Shown here: in pieces, positions 1 to 8,381 of the stretch
Position numbering within the stretch: the stretch's first letter is position 1
Layout: each line of letters begins with the position of its first letter
Source of the DNA: JADJYF01 sp965278995
GTDB taxonomy: Bacteria > Pseudomonadota > Gammaproteobacteria > Ga0077536
Reading direction: 5' to 3'
NCBI GenBank assembly: GCA_965278995.1
Contig: OZ257136.1
Span: 5,146,001-5,210,000, forward strand
Length of the DNA: 64,000 bases
Notes under the pieces: model-generated
The model's database searches: none
What the model saw: only the letters and a program-made list of their open reading frames with translations
What the model was told of the DNA's origin: nothing
Made by a program: the position numbers and the translations under genes

Positions 1-313
1 CGCCGACGCCTGCTTCCAGTCCTATATAGGATATTGAGAACGCCATCGCGTAGGTGATGAGAGCCAGTGTGGCCAGAGGATCTATTGCTATGACGGGGCG
101 GGAGCTCTTTGCGAATAGTACAAAGGTCAACACGACTGCTCCGCTAACCAGGCGCACCGACGTAAACGTCAAGGCATCGATATAACCGCCTGCCAGGGCC
201 AATCGACACAATATCGAGTTTGCCGCGAAGGCCAGAATAGCGCCCGTAAGCAGCAGTACAGTACTTAAATGTACCGTCGTTGGGTGAGGCGAGGATGCGG
301 TTGGGTGTGCCAT
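1..313 (-). CDS. EamA/DMT-family permease, N-terminal part (cut by window edge)
   Basis: Reading the minus strand from the ATG at 313 gives about 104 residues, beginning MAHPTASSPHPTTVHLST, that stay open to the window edge. The segment holds three hydrophobic stretches. The pattern of small residues followed by an N-S-I-L-C-R-L-A-L stretch, then F-T-S-V-R-L-V-S-G-A, is typical of the first EamA repeat of drug/metabolite transporters (usual length about 300 residues with ten membrane helices). It should sit in the inner membrane and export or import a small metabolite; the substrate cannot be told. The rest lies outside the window. Call rests on helix pattern and the EamA-like signature only. 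Confidence 0.7.
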   Translation of the reverse strand, partial: MAHPTASSPHPTTVHLSTVLLLTGAILAFAANSILCRLALAGGYIDALTFTSVRLVSGAVVLTFVLFAKSSRPVIAIDPLATLALITYAMAFSISYIGLEAGVG

Positions 314-374
314 TCGTGCTACTAGGACTTACTGTGACGGTTTCGAAAATGACCTCAGATAGTCGCCTTGTCCG

Positions 375-388
375 AGAAATGAATTTCT
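375..388. promoter_or_regulatory. Short palindrome upstream of the permease gene
   Basis: AGAAAT-GA-ATTTCT is a perfect 6-bp inverted repeat with a 2-bp spacer, 62 bp upstream of the permease start codon, in the 178-bp gap between that gene and the end of the operon to its right. It could be an operator, but there is no partner site to support it. I see nothing else in 314-491. Confidence 0.2.
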
Positions 389-491
389 TACACCTGCTTG
401 TACTAGAAAAATCCGTTGGTCGATAGCAGCGTCCCGCTCAACATATAGTCCCCAACCGCGCGAGCCTTAGAAGTTGTTCATTGTTTGTCCA

Positions 492-1235
492 TCAAGGGTG
501 AATGTGGCCCGCACTCCGATGCATGGGGTGGTGTTCTTGCGGGGCGAAGATCGGATAGAAGGTCGAAACCAGGAAGATCGCGGTCGCGAGCCACAGGATT
601 CTTCGGCTTTGGCGAACGGAGCCTCGGATGCTCTCGCTGGCTATCGTGGCTGCGCCAACGTAGAGCTGATAGAAAGCGGCCGATAGAAATGCCAAGGTTA
701 TCGCCATGAATGCCGGGCGATAGGCTTCGAGAGGTTCAAGGACCTGCAAGAACGCGATGCCGCCGCCCGATACCGACCACAGCAGCGGAATAAGACAACA
801 GGGTTTCAACACCAGGAAGGAAGACGCCAACGAACCAATGATAGGCAAAGCGGTGCGCGGCGCCTGCGCTTTGGCACTGTCAGCGCTTGCTACCGGTGTG
901 AAACTCAGGCCGGACGCCACGAGTGCGGTCACGGCGGCGTTCCAGGCGCGGAGAAGTGTTCGATAGCGCTGCCCGTGAAAGACACACATGAAATCGAGTT
1001 GAAAAGTGTTTCCGGCGGATGATGGGCTTCCGACCGCCTTTACATCGATGCCTGCTTCCGCCCCAGTGGTCGAGGCATGAAACACGCCGCCCTCGACGTG
1101 GGCGATAGCCTTGGCATGGCCGACCAGGTCATTGCCGAGGTGAGTCACGATTTTGGACAACAGGGCTGTCAATACGGCGGCCGGCGAGGCGATGCTCCCG
1201 GACACAATCACCTGCCGCGACAGCGAATTAAACAT
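492..1235 (-). CDS. Two-part protein: CobW-associated N-terminal domain plus MerT-like membrane C-terminal half
   Basis: The 247-residue protein starts at the ATG at 1235, which overlaps the end of the upstream GTPase gene by 8 bp, so the two are probably translationally coupled. Residues 1-90 resemble the small domain that often follows CobW-type GTPases (V-S-G-S-I-A-S-P, then G-H-A-K-A-I). From about residue 128 it becomes membrane protein with a Cys pair (K-P-C-C-L-I-P, C146-C147) followed by L-E-P-L-E-A-Y-R-P. That arrangement is seen in mercuric transport protein MerT and relatives. The C-terminus is histidine-rich (E-H-H-P-M-H-R-S-A-G-H-I-H-P). A role in metal or corrinoid handling for the GTPase and the dehydratase of the same operon is inference. 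The fusion of the two parts is unusual; a sequencing frameshift joining two genes cannot be ruled out. Confidence 0.55.
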   Translation of the reverse strand: MFNSLSRQVIVSGSIASPAAVLTALLSKIVTHLGNDLVGHAKAIAHVEGGVFHASTTGAEAGIDVKAVGSPSSAGNTFQLDFMCVFHGQRYRTLLRAWNAAVTALVASGLSFTPVASADSAKAQAPRTALPIIGSLASSFLVLKPCCLIPLLWSVSGGGIAFLQVLEPLEAYRPAFMAITLAFLSAAFYQLYVGAATIASESIRGSVRQSRRILWLATAIFLVSTFYPIFAPQEHHPMHRSAGHIHP

Positions 1236-1857
1236 GCTGGATTTCCAGCGCGAGGACATCTCGGATCACCGGGGCCGTCAAGCCTTCTTTCGCACTGACC
1301 CGTTGAAGAACGGCAGAAGCTTTCATGTTCTTGCGGATGTCGGCTTCTATTGCATCGATATCGTGCGACTTGGCCGCATCGATTTTGTTGAGGAGTACAA
1401 CATCAGCGACTCGAACGCTCGCCCGAATCAAGTGGGGAACGGAGCGCATCAGCAGGCGATAGCGCACGGCATCAACAATACTCAGCCGACATTGCAGCCG
1501 ATACTGTGCAGCCGATACTGGATCCAGAATTCTCGGGAATCGTTCGAGCAAGCGCGAAAGCCGCTCCGCGTCCGCCATACCTGAAGGCTCGATGATGACC
1601 CAGCCGAGATCCGCCATTTGCGCGAGTTCGGCGAGTCCCTGGTACAGGTCGTCGCGCATCAGGCACAGGCAGCCGCCGTAAATCTCAACAACCTCGTGTC
1701 CACCGGCACGTAAGACCGCGCCGTCTATCTGTACCTCGCCGACATCATTGATAAGAAACGCGACTCGCTGTCGCTGGTTCGTCAGATAACGAACCAGCGC
1801 CGCAATCGAGGTGGTCTTGCCGGAGCCGAGAAAGCCGACGACCGATACGACGCGCAT
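1228..1857 (-). CDS. Short CobW/HypB-type P-loop GTPase
   Basis: The 209-residue protein has a Walker A motif G-F-L-G-S-G-K-T-T at residues 8-16, the D-V-G-E-V-x-I-D-G switch region, and the G4 motif N-K-I-D. It has C-L-C where CobW/COG0523 metallochaperones carry their CxCC metal site, so one cysteine of the usual set is missing. It also lacks the CobW C-terminal domain (family members are mostly 300-400 residues). An AAGG ribosome site precedes ATG 1857. It lies 31 bp after the linalool dehydratase-like gene and overlaps the next gene, so the three form one operon. It probably inserts a metal or cofactor into a partner enzyme; the neighbouring dehydratase or a cobalamin enzyme are candidates. 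Confidence 0.75.
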   Translation of the reverse strand: MRVVSVVGFLGSGKTTSIAALVRYLTNQRQRVAFLINDVGEVQIDGAVLRAGGHEVVEIYGGCLCLMRDDLYQGLAELAQMADLGWVIIEPSGMADAERLSRLLERFPRILDPVSAAQYRLQCRLSIVDAVRYRLLMRSVPHLIRASVRVADVVLLNKIDAAKSHDIDAIEADIRKNMKASAVLQRVSAKEGLTAPVIRDVLALEIQHV

Positions 1858-1888
1858 TGCAATGACCTTCGCGTTTCAACGGGCTGGA

Positions 1889-3520
1889 TTAGCCCGCCTG
1901 CTGGATCACGAGCGTATGCGTACCGATGGTGGTGCGAATTTCCAGCGCGCCGTCCCGCATCGCCCAGTTCGAATACTCTTCGCCGTCCATTGTCACCCGA
2001 TACTTGGCGCCGGCGGCGAGATGGGTAATGCGGAATTGCGTGTTGCGTCCGAGCGCGCTTGCGTCTGTAGTACAGATTGCAACGTTGAGCGTGCGCAAGA
2101 CAGGGTCGTAGAAAGCCTGGCGAACTCGAACTTGCGGAAAGTCGACGCCCTCCAGGGTCGGTTCCTGGAATTTCTTCAAGTTCGGCTGATTGAAAATGCG
2201 CGACCACACGTGCGATCCGTTGGCTACGTAGCCAGGCATCACCCAGTCATTGTGTTGCCCGCGCGGGAAGCGTTCGTTCAAGCCGAAAAGGTGGTAGAAC
2301 TCGCCGCGCTGCGGATCGTAAATAGGTTGATACTTGGCATCTGCCCATTTGCGTAGCGCCGAGTAGGTTTCTTCGTCACCCAGCTCACGCGCGCAGGCAA
2401 TGGCCTTGCACGTTGCGCCGATGTCATCGATACCGGAGTGCGGCAGCCCCGACATGAAGGCCGATCCGTCGGGCTGTCGAGTCAGGAAGTGCGCGAGGCC
2501 GCCGTCGTACACGCGACGATACGTTTCAGGGTCAAACGGATAACCGAGCCAGCACACCGAGAACCAGTTGCTCGAGAGCTGGTTGGCCTCGCGGTTGAGA
2601 TTATTGTTGATATCGGGGTCGTGGTAGAACGACACCCAATCGGCCGGGCCGTTGGCAGGGCCGCCAACGTGCAATGGCTTCATGGCGTTGTGGCACTGCT
2701 GGAAAGTCCAGTATAGCGAGGTGCCATGCAGGACGTCGTAGAGCTTCATCGACAATCCGCTGAGATTGTTGCACCAGAGAAAGATTTTTCGGACTTCGCA
2801 GGCGATTCCAATCGGATTTGCGACCCACTGCTTGGTCAACGTATCGACCAGACGCTTGTGGTCGTATTCGAAGCTGAGGTTCTCGTCGTAGACAATCTTG
2901 AACGTATCATCGTATTTGGCGTCGCCGGATACATACTCGTAGAGTCCAATGCTCAGATTGAGATAACCCTTGTACATGATGTTAGCCATTCCATTGCCAT
3001 ACACCGGGTCGGGGTTGTAACCATAGGGGCCGATGCCGTTGGCAGCCCAGCCAGGCTTGGAATAGCGCCCCGCATACCCTTCTGGCATGAGGTTTTTGTA
3101 CATCACCTCGGGATAATCGAGTCTGCCCGGATCCTGGCCCTTCTCTTCGACCCAATCACAGAACGCCCAGTATTCGAAATAGCGATCGACCAGGAAACTC
3201 AAAATCTTGCTGTAGCCTTCGCGCCATGCGGGAGTGAGCTCGGCCATCATCGCTACTGCGAAGCTGCCGTAGGTCAGGTCGTAGCGGTAGAGATTCTGGA
3301 CTGGTGCACCGCTGACATTGTCCCAGGCTTCATGAGGCTTCCCATTTTTTGACCAGGTGCCGTCGAGTTCGACTTTTCGGTTCATGTAAGCGAGCCAACC
3401 CATCGCTTCTTCCGACAACGCGGGGTAACCCAGTACCGTATCGTGTAGCGATGATACAGGGGCCGGAAAAAGCGGCGTCAGCATGTCGTCTAATCTCGCG
3501 GCCTGCTGGTTTCTTATCAT
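1889..3520 (-). CDS. Linalool dehydratase/isomerase-like protein
   Basis: The 543-residue soluble protein matches the alpha/alpha-barrel family of linalool dehydratase/isomerase (Ldi), known from Castellaniella defragrans for interconverting myrcene, linalool and geraniol. Family-like blocks are N-I-M-Y-K-G-Y-L-N-L-S-I-G-L-Y-E (180-195), F-E-Y-D-H (217-221) and N-P-I-G-I-A-C-E...W-C-N (235-251). Cys241 and Cys250 are nine residues apart, the same spacing as the catalytic pair C171/C180 of Ldi, and His221 precedes them as a candidate acid/base. It is about 150 residues longer than Ldi, with extra sequence at the C-terminus, and I see no clear export signal. An AGGAG site lies 9 bp before ATG 3520. 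The first gene of an operon with the CobW-type GTPase. Substrate is probably an allylic or tertiary alcohol, but not necessarily linalool. Confidence 0.72.
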   Translation of the reverse strand: MIRNQQAARLDDMLTPLFPAPVSSLHDTVLGYPALSEEAMGWLAYMNRKVELDGTWSKNGKPHEAWDNVSGAPVQNLYRYDLTYGSFAVAMMAELTPAWREGYSKILSFLVDRYFEYWAFCDWVEEKGQDPGRLDYPEVMYKNLMPEGYAGRYSKPGWAANGIGPYGYNPDPVYGNGMANIMYKGYLNLSIGLYEYVSGDAKYDDTFKIVYDENLSFEYDHKRLVDTLTKQWVANPIGIACEVRKIFLWCNNLSGLSMKLYDVLHGTSLYWTFQQCHNAMKPLHVGGPANGPADWVSFYHDPDINNNLNREANQLSSNWFSVCWLGYPFDPETYRRVYDGGLAHFLTRQPDGSAFMSGLPHSGIDDIGATCKAIACARELGDEETYSALRKWADAKYQPIYDPQRGEFYHLFGLNERFPRGQHNDWVMPGYVANGSHVWSRIFNQPNLKKFQEPTLEGVDFPQVRVRQAFYDPVLRTLNVAICTTDASALGRNTQFRITHLAAGAKYRVTMDGEEYSNWAMRDGALEIRTTIGTHTLVIQQAG

Positions 3521-3598
3521 CGCTGCATGCTCCTGACGTTATGTGGCGGGCGAAGACGGGAGGACAAATGACGTCGAATCGAACGCTGAATTATTTAT

Positions 3599-3614
3599 AT
3601 GACAGATCTATCAT
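3599..3614. promoter_or_regulatory. Candidate operator for the LuxR/HapR-type regulator
   Basis: ATGACAGATCTATCAT is a near-perfect palindrome (14 of 16 positions symmetric). Its core TGACAGATCTATCA differs from the LuxR/SmcR consensus core TGATAAATTTATCA at three positions, all transitions. It sits 79 bp upstream of the dehydratase start codon, in the divergent gap before the gene for a regulator of that very family. The gap (3521-3820) holds no gene. Binding is inferred. Confidence 0.45.
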
Positions 3615-3820
3615 TAGCGAATTACAGGCGTCAAGGCGTTTTTTTTTCAATCACGGACTGCGGGATTAGATCGATTCGGATCCCGATCCTCAACAGCCCG
3701 AGACTAGCCGAAGTTGACATGTCGTTGGTGCGTTGCAACACTCGATGACAGATTCAACGACACGCTGTCTTCCCGATCAGAGTTCGGTTACCCGCACCTC
3801 ACTAAAGTAGACTCGGATTC

Positions 3821-4426
3821 ATGAAGAATGAAACTGCGCGGAGGCGGCGCCTTCCCAAAGACGAGCGCAGAGCGCAACTGGTCGAGTTTGCAGTGGTCGT
3901 GGCGGCGAGGAAGGGAATCGGTCGGCTTGCCCACGCGGAGGTAGCACGCGAAGCCGGTGTCGCGGTAGCGACAGTGTTCCTTTACTTCGAGAATCGGCAT
4001 TCCCTGGTGTCAGCGGTCATTGAGGCCGTTGAGGCATTTTACGTTAATCAGTACCGCCAATCGCTGGCAAAGCATGCGTCGCCGCGGGAAGGCTTACGCG
4101 ACTTGATGTTGACTTACGCACAATCGGTAGAAAGTCACCCGCAGTATGCGCAGACGTGGTTGGAATGGAGTACGGCTGTACGAAACGAAGCAGGGATCTG
4201 GAATTCGTTTCTGAATTACCAGGAGACGATGATCGCCAAGTTTTCCAGGGCGATCCGACGTGCCCAGAAATCAAACCTGATCAGTCGCGAAGTTTCCGCA
4301 GAAGGCGCTGCGCGTCTGATAGTGGCATCCGCTTATACAATCACTCAGCTGAAACACACCGCACGGCGGCGCGAGTCAATTGAGCAGTTCATCGATCAAG
4401 TGATCAAACTTGCCTTGCATCCATAA
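3821..4426 (+). CDS. TetR-family regulator of the LuxR/HapR/SmcR type
   Basis: The 201-residue protein has a TetR helix-turn-helix at about residues 18-65 (A-R-K-G-I-G-R-L-A-H-A-E-V-A, then A-T-V-F-L-Y-F-E-N-R). This block, and the later W-L-E-W-S-T-A-V-R-N-E around residue 115, resemble Vibrio quorum-sensing master regulators LuxR, HapR and SmcR much more than generic TetR proteins. In those the matching text is G-I-G-R-G-G-H-A-D-I-A, A-T-V-F-N-Y-F and W-F-E-W-S-A-S-T-R-D-E. It is divergent from the dehydratase operon and likely controls it through the palindrome at 3599-3614. The ligand is unknown. The ribosome site is weak; the start was chosen because the HTH begins soon after it. Confidence 0.85.
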   Translation: MKNETARRRRLPKDERRAQLVEFAVVVAARKGIGRLAHAEVAREAGVAVATVFLYFENRHSLVSAVIEAVEAFYVNQYRQSLAKHASPREGLRDLMLTYAQSVESHPQYAQTWLEWSTAVRNEAGIWNSFLNYQETMIAKFSRAIRRAQKSNLISREVSAEGAARLIVASAYTITQLKHTARRRESIEQFIDQVIKLALHP

Positions 4427-4438
4427 TTCGACCGTCTG

Positions 4439-4564
4439 CTAGGTTCTCGCGCCGTTCATGATGATGAACATTCCTGAAAGCGCCACGGCAGAGCCAAGCA
4501 GGTCGCTGGTGGTCGGGCGAACGCCGTCCACAATCCACAGCCAGACGACAGCAGTCGCAACCGG
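4439..4564 (-). pseudogene. C-terminal remnant of a YnfA/UPF0060 membrane protein
   Basis: On the minus strand about 41 residues end in a TAG at 4441-4439 and read V-A-T-A-V-V-W-L-W-I-V-D-G-V-R-P-T, followed by D-L-L-G-S-A-V-A-L-S-G-M-F-I-I-M-N. That is the last quarter of the small multidrug-resistance-like UPF0060 (YnfA) family, which has W-L-W-x-V-D-G-x-R-P-T and I-I-M near its end. The upstream three quarters are absent and the frame is lost beyond 4564, so this is a decayed fragment. It marks an old deletion or insertion point between the regulator and the amidohydrolase. Confidence 0.6.
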
Positions 4565-4742
4565 ACGGCAGGCATGACTTTGGCAGAATGTGGTTTCGGT
4601 GGGTGGAAGTCTCCTTTATTCGTCTGGTTGTCGCCAGTGGCGGGGAAATTGCGCTTACCGAGCTGTTTAATCAGCGGCAAATACGTATCATCGGGCGGAG
4701 GGCCCGTGCCCATTTCATTCGTTGTTCTTAAGGGGAGCAGTC
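4565..4742. other. Intergenic stretch before the amidohydrolase gene
   Basis: No gene is supported here. A weakly coding-looking plus-strand run (V-A-S-G-G-E-I-A-L-T-E-L-F-N) ends shortly before the next gene but has no start codon and no family I can name. The ribosome site AGGGGAG lies at the right end, just before ATG 4743. Confidence 0.4.
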
Positions 4743-6491
4743 ATGGCGCAATTCGATACGTTGATTCGAGGTGGACGAATCGTCGACGGCAGCGGTGGCC
4801 CGTCATTCGTGGCGGACCTCGCCATCAAGGACGGCAACATCGCCGCCATTGGTACGGCACTTGGGCAGGCCTCGCGCACGCTTGATGCCGATGGCCTGGT
4901 TGTTGCGCCGGGCTGGGTCGATATCCATACACATTACGACGGCCAGGTAAGCTGGGATGTCGATCTCGCTCAATCGCTTTATCACGGAGTCACCACGGCC
5001 GTCATGGGCAACTGCGGCGTGGGTTTCGCGCCGGTCGCTCCCGACAACCATGATTTCCTCATCGGCTTGATGGAAGGTGTGGAAGACATTCCCGGCCCTT
5101 CGCTGCGCGCGGGTATGAAATGGAACTGGGAGACCTTTCCGCAGTATCTCGATGCGCTGGACGCAGTGCCGCGCACGTTCGACGTGGCGGCGTTTCTGGC
5201 GCACGGCGCATTGCGCGCCTATGTCATGGGTGAGCGCGGTGCCGCTAACGAGGCGGCCACTGCAGACGACCTCTCGCGCATGGCGGACCTGGTCAAGATT
5301 GCCATGCAGGCTGGCGCTGTCGGCTTCTCCACTTCGCGCACGGCCGTGCACATCGCGTCGGATGGTCGACCCGTCCCCGGCACTTTTGCCTGCGAGGATG
5401 AACTGGTCGCACTCGCGGCTGCCGTCAAGGCGAGCGGCCATGGTCTGCTCGAGGTCGTCAATCCCGGCATCGCCGGCGAAGATCCGCGTGGCCTCGACAG
5501 CGACATGGACATGATGGAACGCATCGTCTCACGCACCGATTGCCCGGTCATGTTCCTGCTCCTGCAGCACAATACGGAATCGACGCAATGGCGTCGCCAG
5601 CTCGCCAAGTGCGAGACCGTCGCGCGTGCGGGTGGACGTCTGATCCCGCAGGTAGCCGGCCGACCCATTTCAATTCTATTCACTTTCGAAAGCGAACATC
5701 CCTGGCGCTTCATGCCGAGCTATCAGGCAATCGCCAAGCTGCCTTTCGAACAGCGCTACGCAGCGCTTCAGGACGCCACCATGCGCGCGCGACTGCTCGA
5801 CGAGCAGGACCCCAATGACACCGGCTTCTCGCTCATCTACAAAAATCCCACGCTGTGGGAAAACACATACGTAGGCGGCGACCCCATTGACTACACGCCG
5901 CCGCGCGAGCGCAGCATCGCGGAGATTGCGCGTCAACGCGGTCAGAATCCCTGGGCCGTTGCTTACGACATGCTGCTCGGCAATGGTGGCCGCGCGATCC
6001 TGACGCATTTTGGCGTCAACTATGCCGACCAGAATCCCGACGCCGTGCACACCATGCTCAGCCATCCGACCAGCGCCTGGGGACTGAGCGACGCTGGCGC
6101 GCATGTCAGCTGCATCATTGATGCGGGTGTACACACCTACATGCTGACGCGCTGGGCGCGCGATGCGCAACCAGGCGATCCGCTGCATATTCCGATAGAG
6201 CGGGTCGTGCACAAACTGACCAAGGCCAATGCCGATCTGTTCGGTTTTGCCGACCGCGGCCTGCTTGCGCCCGGTCTGCGTGCCGACATCAATCTGTTCG
6301 ATCTGAATCGCCTGCATGCGGCAGCACCGCGCACAACGTACGACCTGCCGGCCGACATGCCGCGTCTGTCGCAACGGGTGGAAGGCTATGTCGCCACGCT
6401 GGTGCGAGGGGAGGTCGTGCAGGAAGGCGGCGTGCTGACAGGTGCGCGTCCAGGTCGTGTGCTGCGCGGAGGCGCAGCCAATCGGGTCTGA
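4743..6491 (+). CDS. N-acyl-D-amino-acid deacylase-type amidohydrolase
   Basis: The 582-residue protein belongs to amidohydrolase family 3 (D-aminoacylase/DAN family). Residues 1-60 form the small beta domain with the usual L-I-R-G-G-R-I-V-D-G opening. The metal-binding H-T-H is at 62-64. Next comes N-C-G-V-G-F-A-P, which carries the family cysteine that helps to bind zinc in D-aminoacylase. S-D-A-G-A-H-V-S near residue 455 supplies the metal/catalytic aspartate. It should hydrolyse an N-acyl amino acid or a cyclic amide in the cytoplasm. An in-frame ATG lies 21 bp upstream, but the AGGGGAG site fits ATG 4743 and the protein family starts there. It stands alone, convergent with the monooxygenase. 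Confidence 0.85.
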   Translation: MAQFDTLIRGGRIVDGSGGPSFVADLAIKDGNIAAIGTALGQASRTLDADGLVVAPGWVDIHTHYDGQVSWDVDLAQSLYHGVTTAVMGNCGVGFAPVAPDNHDFLIGLMEGVEDIPGPSLRAGMKWNWETFPQYLDALDAVPRTFDVAAFLAHGALRAYVMGERGAANEAATADDLSRMADLVKIAMQAGAVGFSTSRTAVHIASDGRPVPGTFACEDELVALAAAVKASGHGLLEVVNPGIAGEDPRGLDSDMDMMERIVSRTDCPVMFLLLQHNTESTQWRRQLAKCETVARAGGRLIPQVAGRPISILFTFESEHPWRFMPSYQAIAKLPFEQRYAALQDATMRARLLDEQDPNDTGFSLIYKNPTLWENTYVGGDPIDYTPPRERSIAEIARQRGQNPWAVAYDMLLGNGGRAILTHFGVNYADQNPDAVHTMLSHPTSAWGLSDAGAHVSCIIDAGVHTYMLTRWARDAQPGDPLHIPIERVVHKLTKANADLFGFADRGLLAPGLRADINLFDLNRLHAAAPRTTYDLPADMPRLSQRVEGYVATLVRGEVVQEGGVLTGARPGRVLRGGAANRV

Positions 6492-6578
6492 GATGTTTGG
6501 CGGCATCAGGTGCCCACCTGCCGATGCCGCTGCCATCGACCGCAGGAAATTCCTGATAGATCGATATCGGCGCCGTAG

Positions 6579-8195
6579 CTACCGAATCTCGAAGCCCTCG
6601 TATCCGCTCCGCGCGGTTTCGGAGAATATTCGGTGATAGGCCGGCACGCCCTCGGTAAAGACCAGGAAGCGGCCCTGCTCGCCACCGCGGTTGTGATAGC
6701 CGAAGAACCACGAGTTCTTGACTTCAGCGAACAGCATACCCTTGGCTGATTCGTAGCAGCGCTCTGTCCATGTCTCTTCGGCTTCCTTGCTTGGTTGAAT
6801 GGTGGTACAGCCCAGTTCCTCGACGTAGCGGATACAGTTGATGATCCATTCGACGTTACTTTCCGCGCAGCGCGTGATGTTGCAGAACGCGGCGGGATTG
6901 TGCGGCCCGAGAACCGCGAAGAAATTCGGAAAGCCCGCGAACTGCACGCCGAGGTTGGTCTTGGGGCCGCACTCCCACTTTTCTTCCAGCGAGAGACCGC
7001 TTTCGCCGACGATGTTCATGCGCAAGAGCTCGCCCGTCATGGCGCGGAAGCCGGTCGCGTAGATGATCACGTCGAGTTCGTGGAGTCGGGATGACCCGCC
7101 GTGGAGCTGGGTCTCGATGCCTCTCGCCGTGACGTGTTCTATCGGCGTGTCGCGCAGATCGATGAGCTCGACGTGGTCGAGGTTGAAGATCTCGTAGTAG
7201 TCCTTCTCGCCAGGTGGGCGTTTGGTACCGTAGAGATGATCGGTCGGGATCAACTTCTCGGCGACTTTCGGGTCGCGGACCCGTTGCCGGATCTTCTCGG
7301 CGAGGAAGGCGCTGACGTCCTCGGCGATTTCACGCTTCGTGAACACATCGCCGAAGTTCGCGAGCCACAGCGCGAACCCGCCGCGATCGTATAGCGTCTG
7401 GTAGTGCTCCCAGCGTTCTTCCTTGGACAGATCGGCGCCCATACGCTCGTCGGCTTTGTGGATGAAGCCGGCGTAGGTCTCCCTGCAATGCGCAAAAATC
7501 TGATCGGCGCGCTGCTTGAGATCGCGTTGCGTGTCTGGATCAATGGGCCGGTTTCGCAGCGGCGTGCACCAGTTCGGGGTGCGCTGGAACAGCGTGAGGT
7601 GTCCGACCTCGGGTGCGATTGTCTGGATGACCTGCACGGCGGTGGCTCCCGTTCCGATGACGCCGACGCGCTTGCCGCGGAGATCGATTCCTTCGCGTGG
7701 CCAGCGCGCGGTATGCACCGAGACGCCTTTGAATGCGTCGATGCCGGGGATGTCCGGGTATTGGTGTGCCGACATGAATCCGGTTGCAGCGATCACGAAT
7801 CGCGCGCGTACGTGCAGCCCGGAGTCCGTGACGATATTCCACCGTTTCTCGGTCTCGTCGAAGATGACCGACTCCACGCGCGCGCCAAACTCGATGTCCC
7901 TTCGCAGGTCGAATTTGTTCGCGACGTGCTGGAGGTAGCGCTCGATTTCAGGCTGAGCAGAGAAATGTTCGCTCCAGTTCCATTCCTCGATCAGCTCGCG
8001 TGAGAAAGAGTACTGATAGGTGTAGGACTCCGAATCAAAGCGTGCGCCGGGATATCGGTTCCAGTGCCAGGTGCCACCCACGTCGGATCCAGCGTCGATA
8101 ACGCGCGCCGAGAGTCCGGATTCGCGCAGCTTATGCAGTGCGTAAAGACCTGAAACGCCTGCACCGATGACGACGACGTCGAATTGTTGCGACAT
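6579..8195 (-). CDS. Flavoprotein monooxygenase, Baeyer-Villiger type
   Basis: The 538-residue protein has a first dinucleotide-binding motif G-A-G-V-S-G at 11-16 for FAD and a second, G-T-G-A-T-A, at 181-186 for NADPH. Between them lies F-K-G-V-S-V-H-T-A-R-W-P at 155-166, an exact fit to the Baeyer-Villiger fingerprint FxGxxxHxxxW(P/D). Length agrees with cyclohexanone/cyclopentanone monooxygenases. Such enzymes turn cyclic or steroid ketones into lactones or esters with O2 and NADPH. GGGGAGAGG precedes the start. It is divergent from the patatin-type lipase. Ketone substrate unknown; terpenoid or alicyclic ketones would fit the neighbourhood. Confidence 0.9.
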   Translation of the reverse strand: MSQQFDVVVIGAGVSGLYALHKLRESGLSARVIDAGSDVGGTWHWNRYPGARFDSESYTYQYSFSRELIEEWNWSEHFSAQPEIERYLQHVANKFDLRRDIEFGARVESVIFDETEKRWNIVTDSGLHVRARFVIAATGFMSAHQYPDIPGIDAFKGVSVHTARWPREGIDLRGKRVGVIGTGATAVQVIQTIAPEVGHLTLFQRTPNWCTPLRNRPIDPDTQRDLKQRADQIFAHCRETYAGFIHKADERMGADLSKEERWEHYQTLYDRGGFALWLANFGDVFTKREIAEDVSAFLAEKIRQRVRDPKVAEKLIPTDHLYGTKRPPGEKDYYEIFNLDHVELIDLRDTPIEHVTARGIETQLHGGSSRLHELDVIIYATGFRAMTGELLRMNIVGESGLSLEEKWECGPKTNLGVQFAGFPNFFAVLGPHNPAAFCNITRCAESNVEWIINCIRYVEELGCTTIQPSKEAEETWTERCYESAKGMLFAEVKNSWFFGYHNRGGEQGRFLVFTEGVPAYHRIFSETARSGYEGFEIR

Positions 8196-8367
8196 TTCTA
8201 CCTCTCCCCTCGCAATGTGGCCTGCCGTGTTGGGAAAGCGTAGATGATAAATAGCTTTTCGTCTCTGCCCCGATGGGATTGAATTTCGCCGCCGATACAG
8301 TAGCCGCCGGCCGACTTGACCTTGAGGGCTTGGCCGCCGTTCAATGGCCGCGCGCTCGAACTATCCC

Positions 8368-8372
8368 GGAGG
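8368..8372 (+). promoter_or_regulatory. Ribosome binding site that selects a TTG start
   Basis: GGAGG lies 9 bp before TTG 8382. The in-frame ATG at 8316 has no comparable site, so the lipase gene most likely starts with TTG. Confidence 0.6.
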
Positions 8373-8381
8373 ACCGCTACG

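Noticed and set aside
4456..4713. 85-codon minus-strand frame before the amidohydrolase
   Set aside because: No family resemblance; it overlaps the UPF0060 remnant in another frame, and that remnant explains the coding signal better.
8220..8250. TGATAAAT half-site upstream of the monooxygenase as a second operator of the LuxR/HapR-type regulator
   Set aside because: Only one half of the palindrome is present; the other half is not recognisable.
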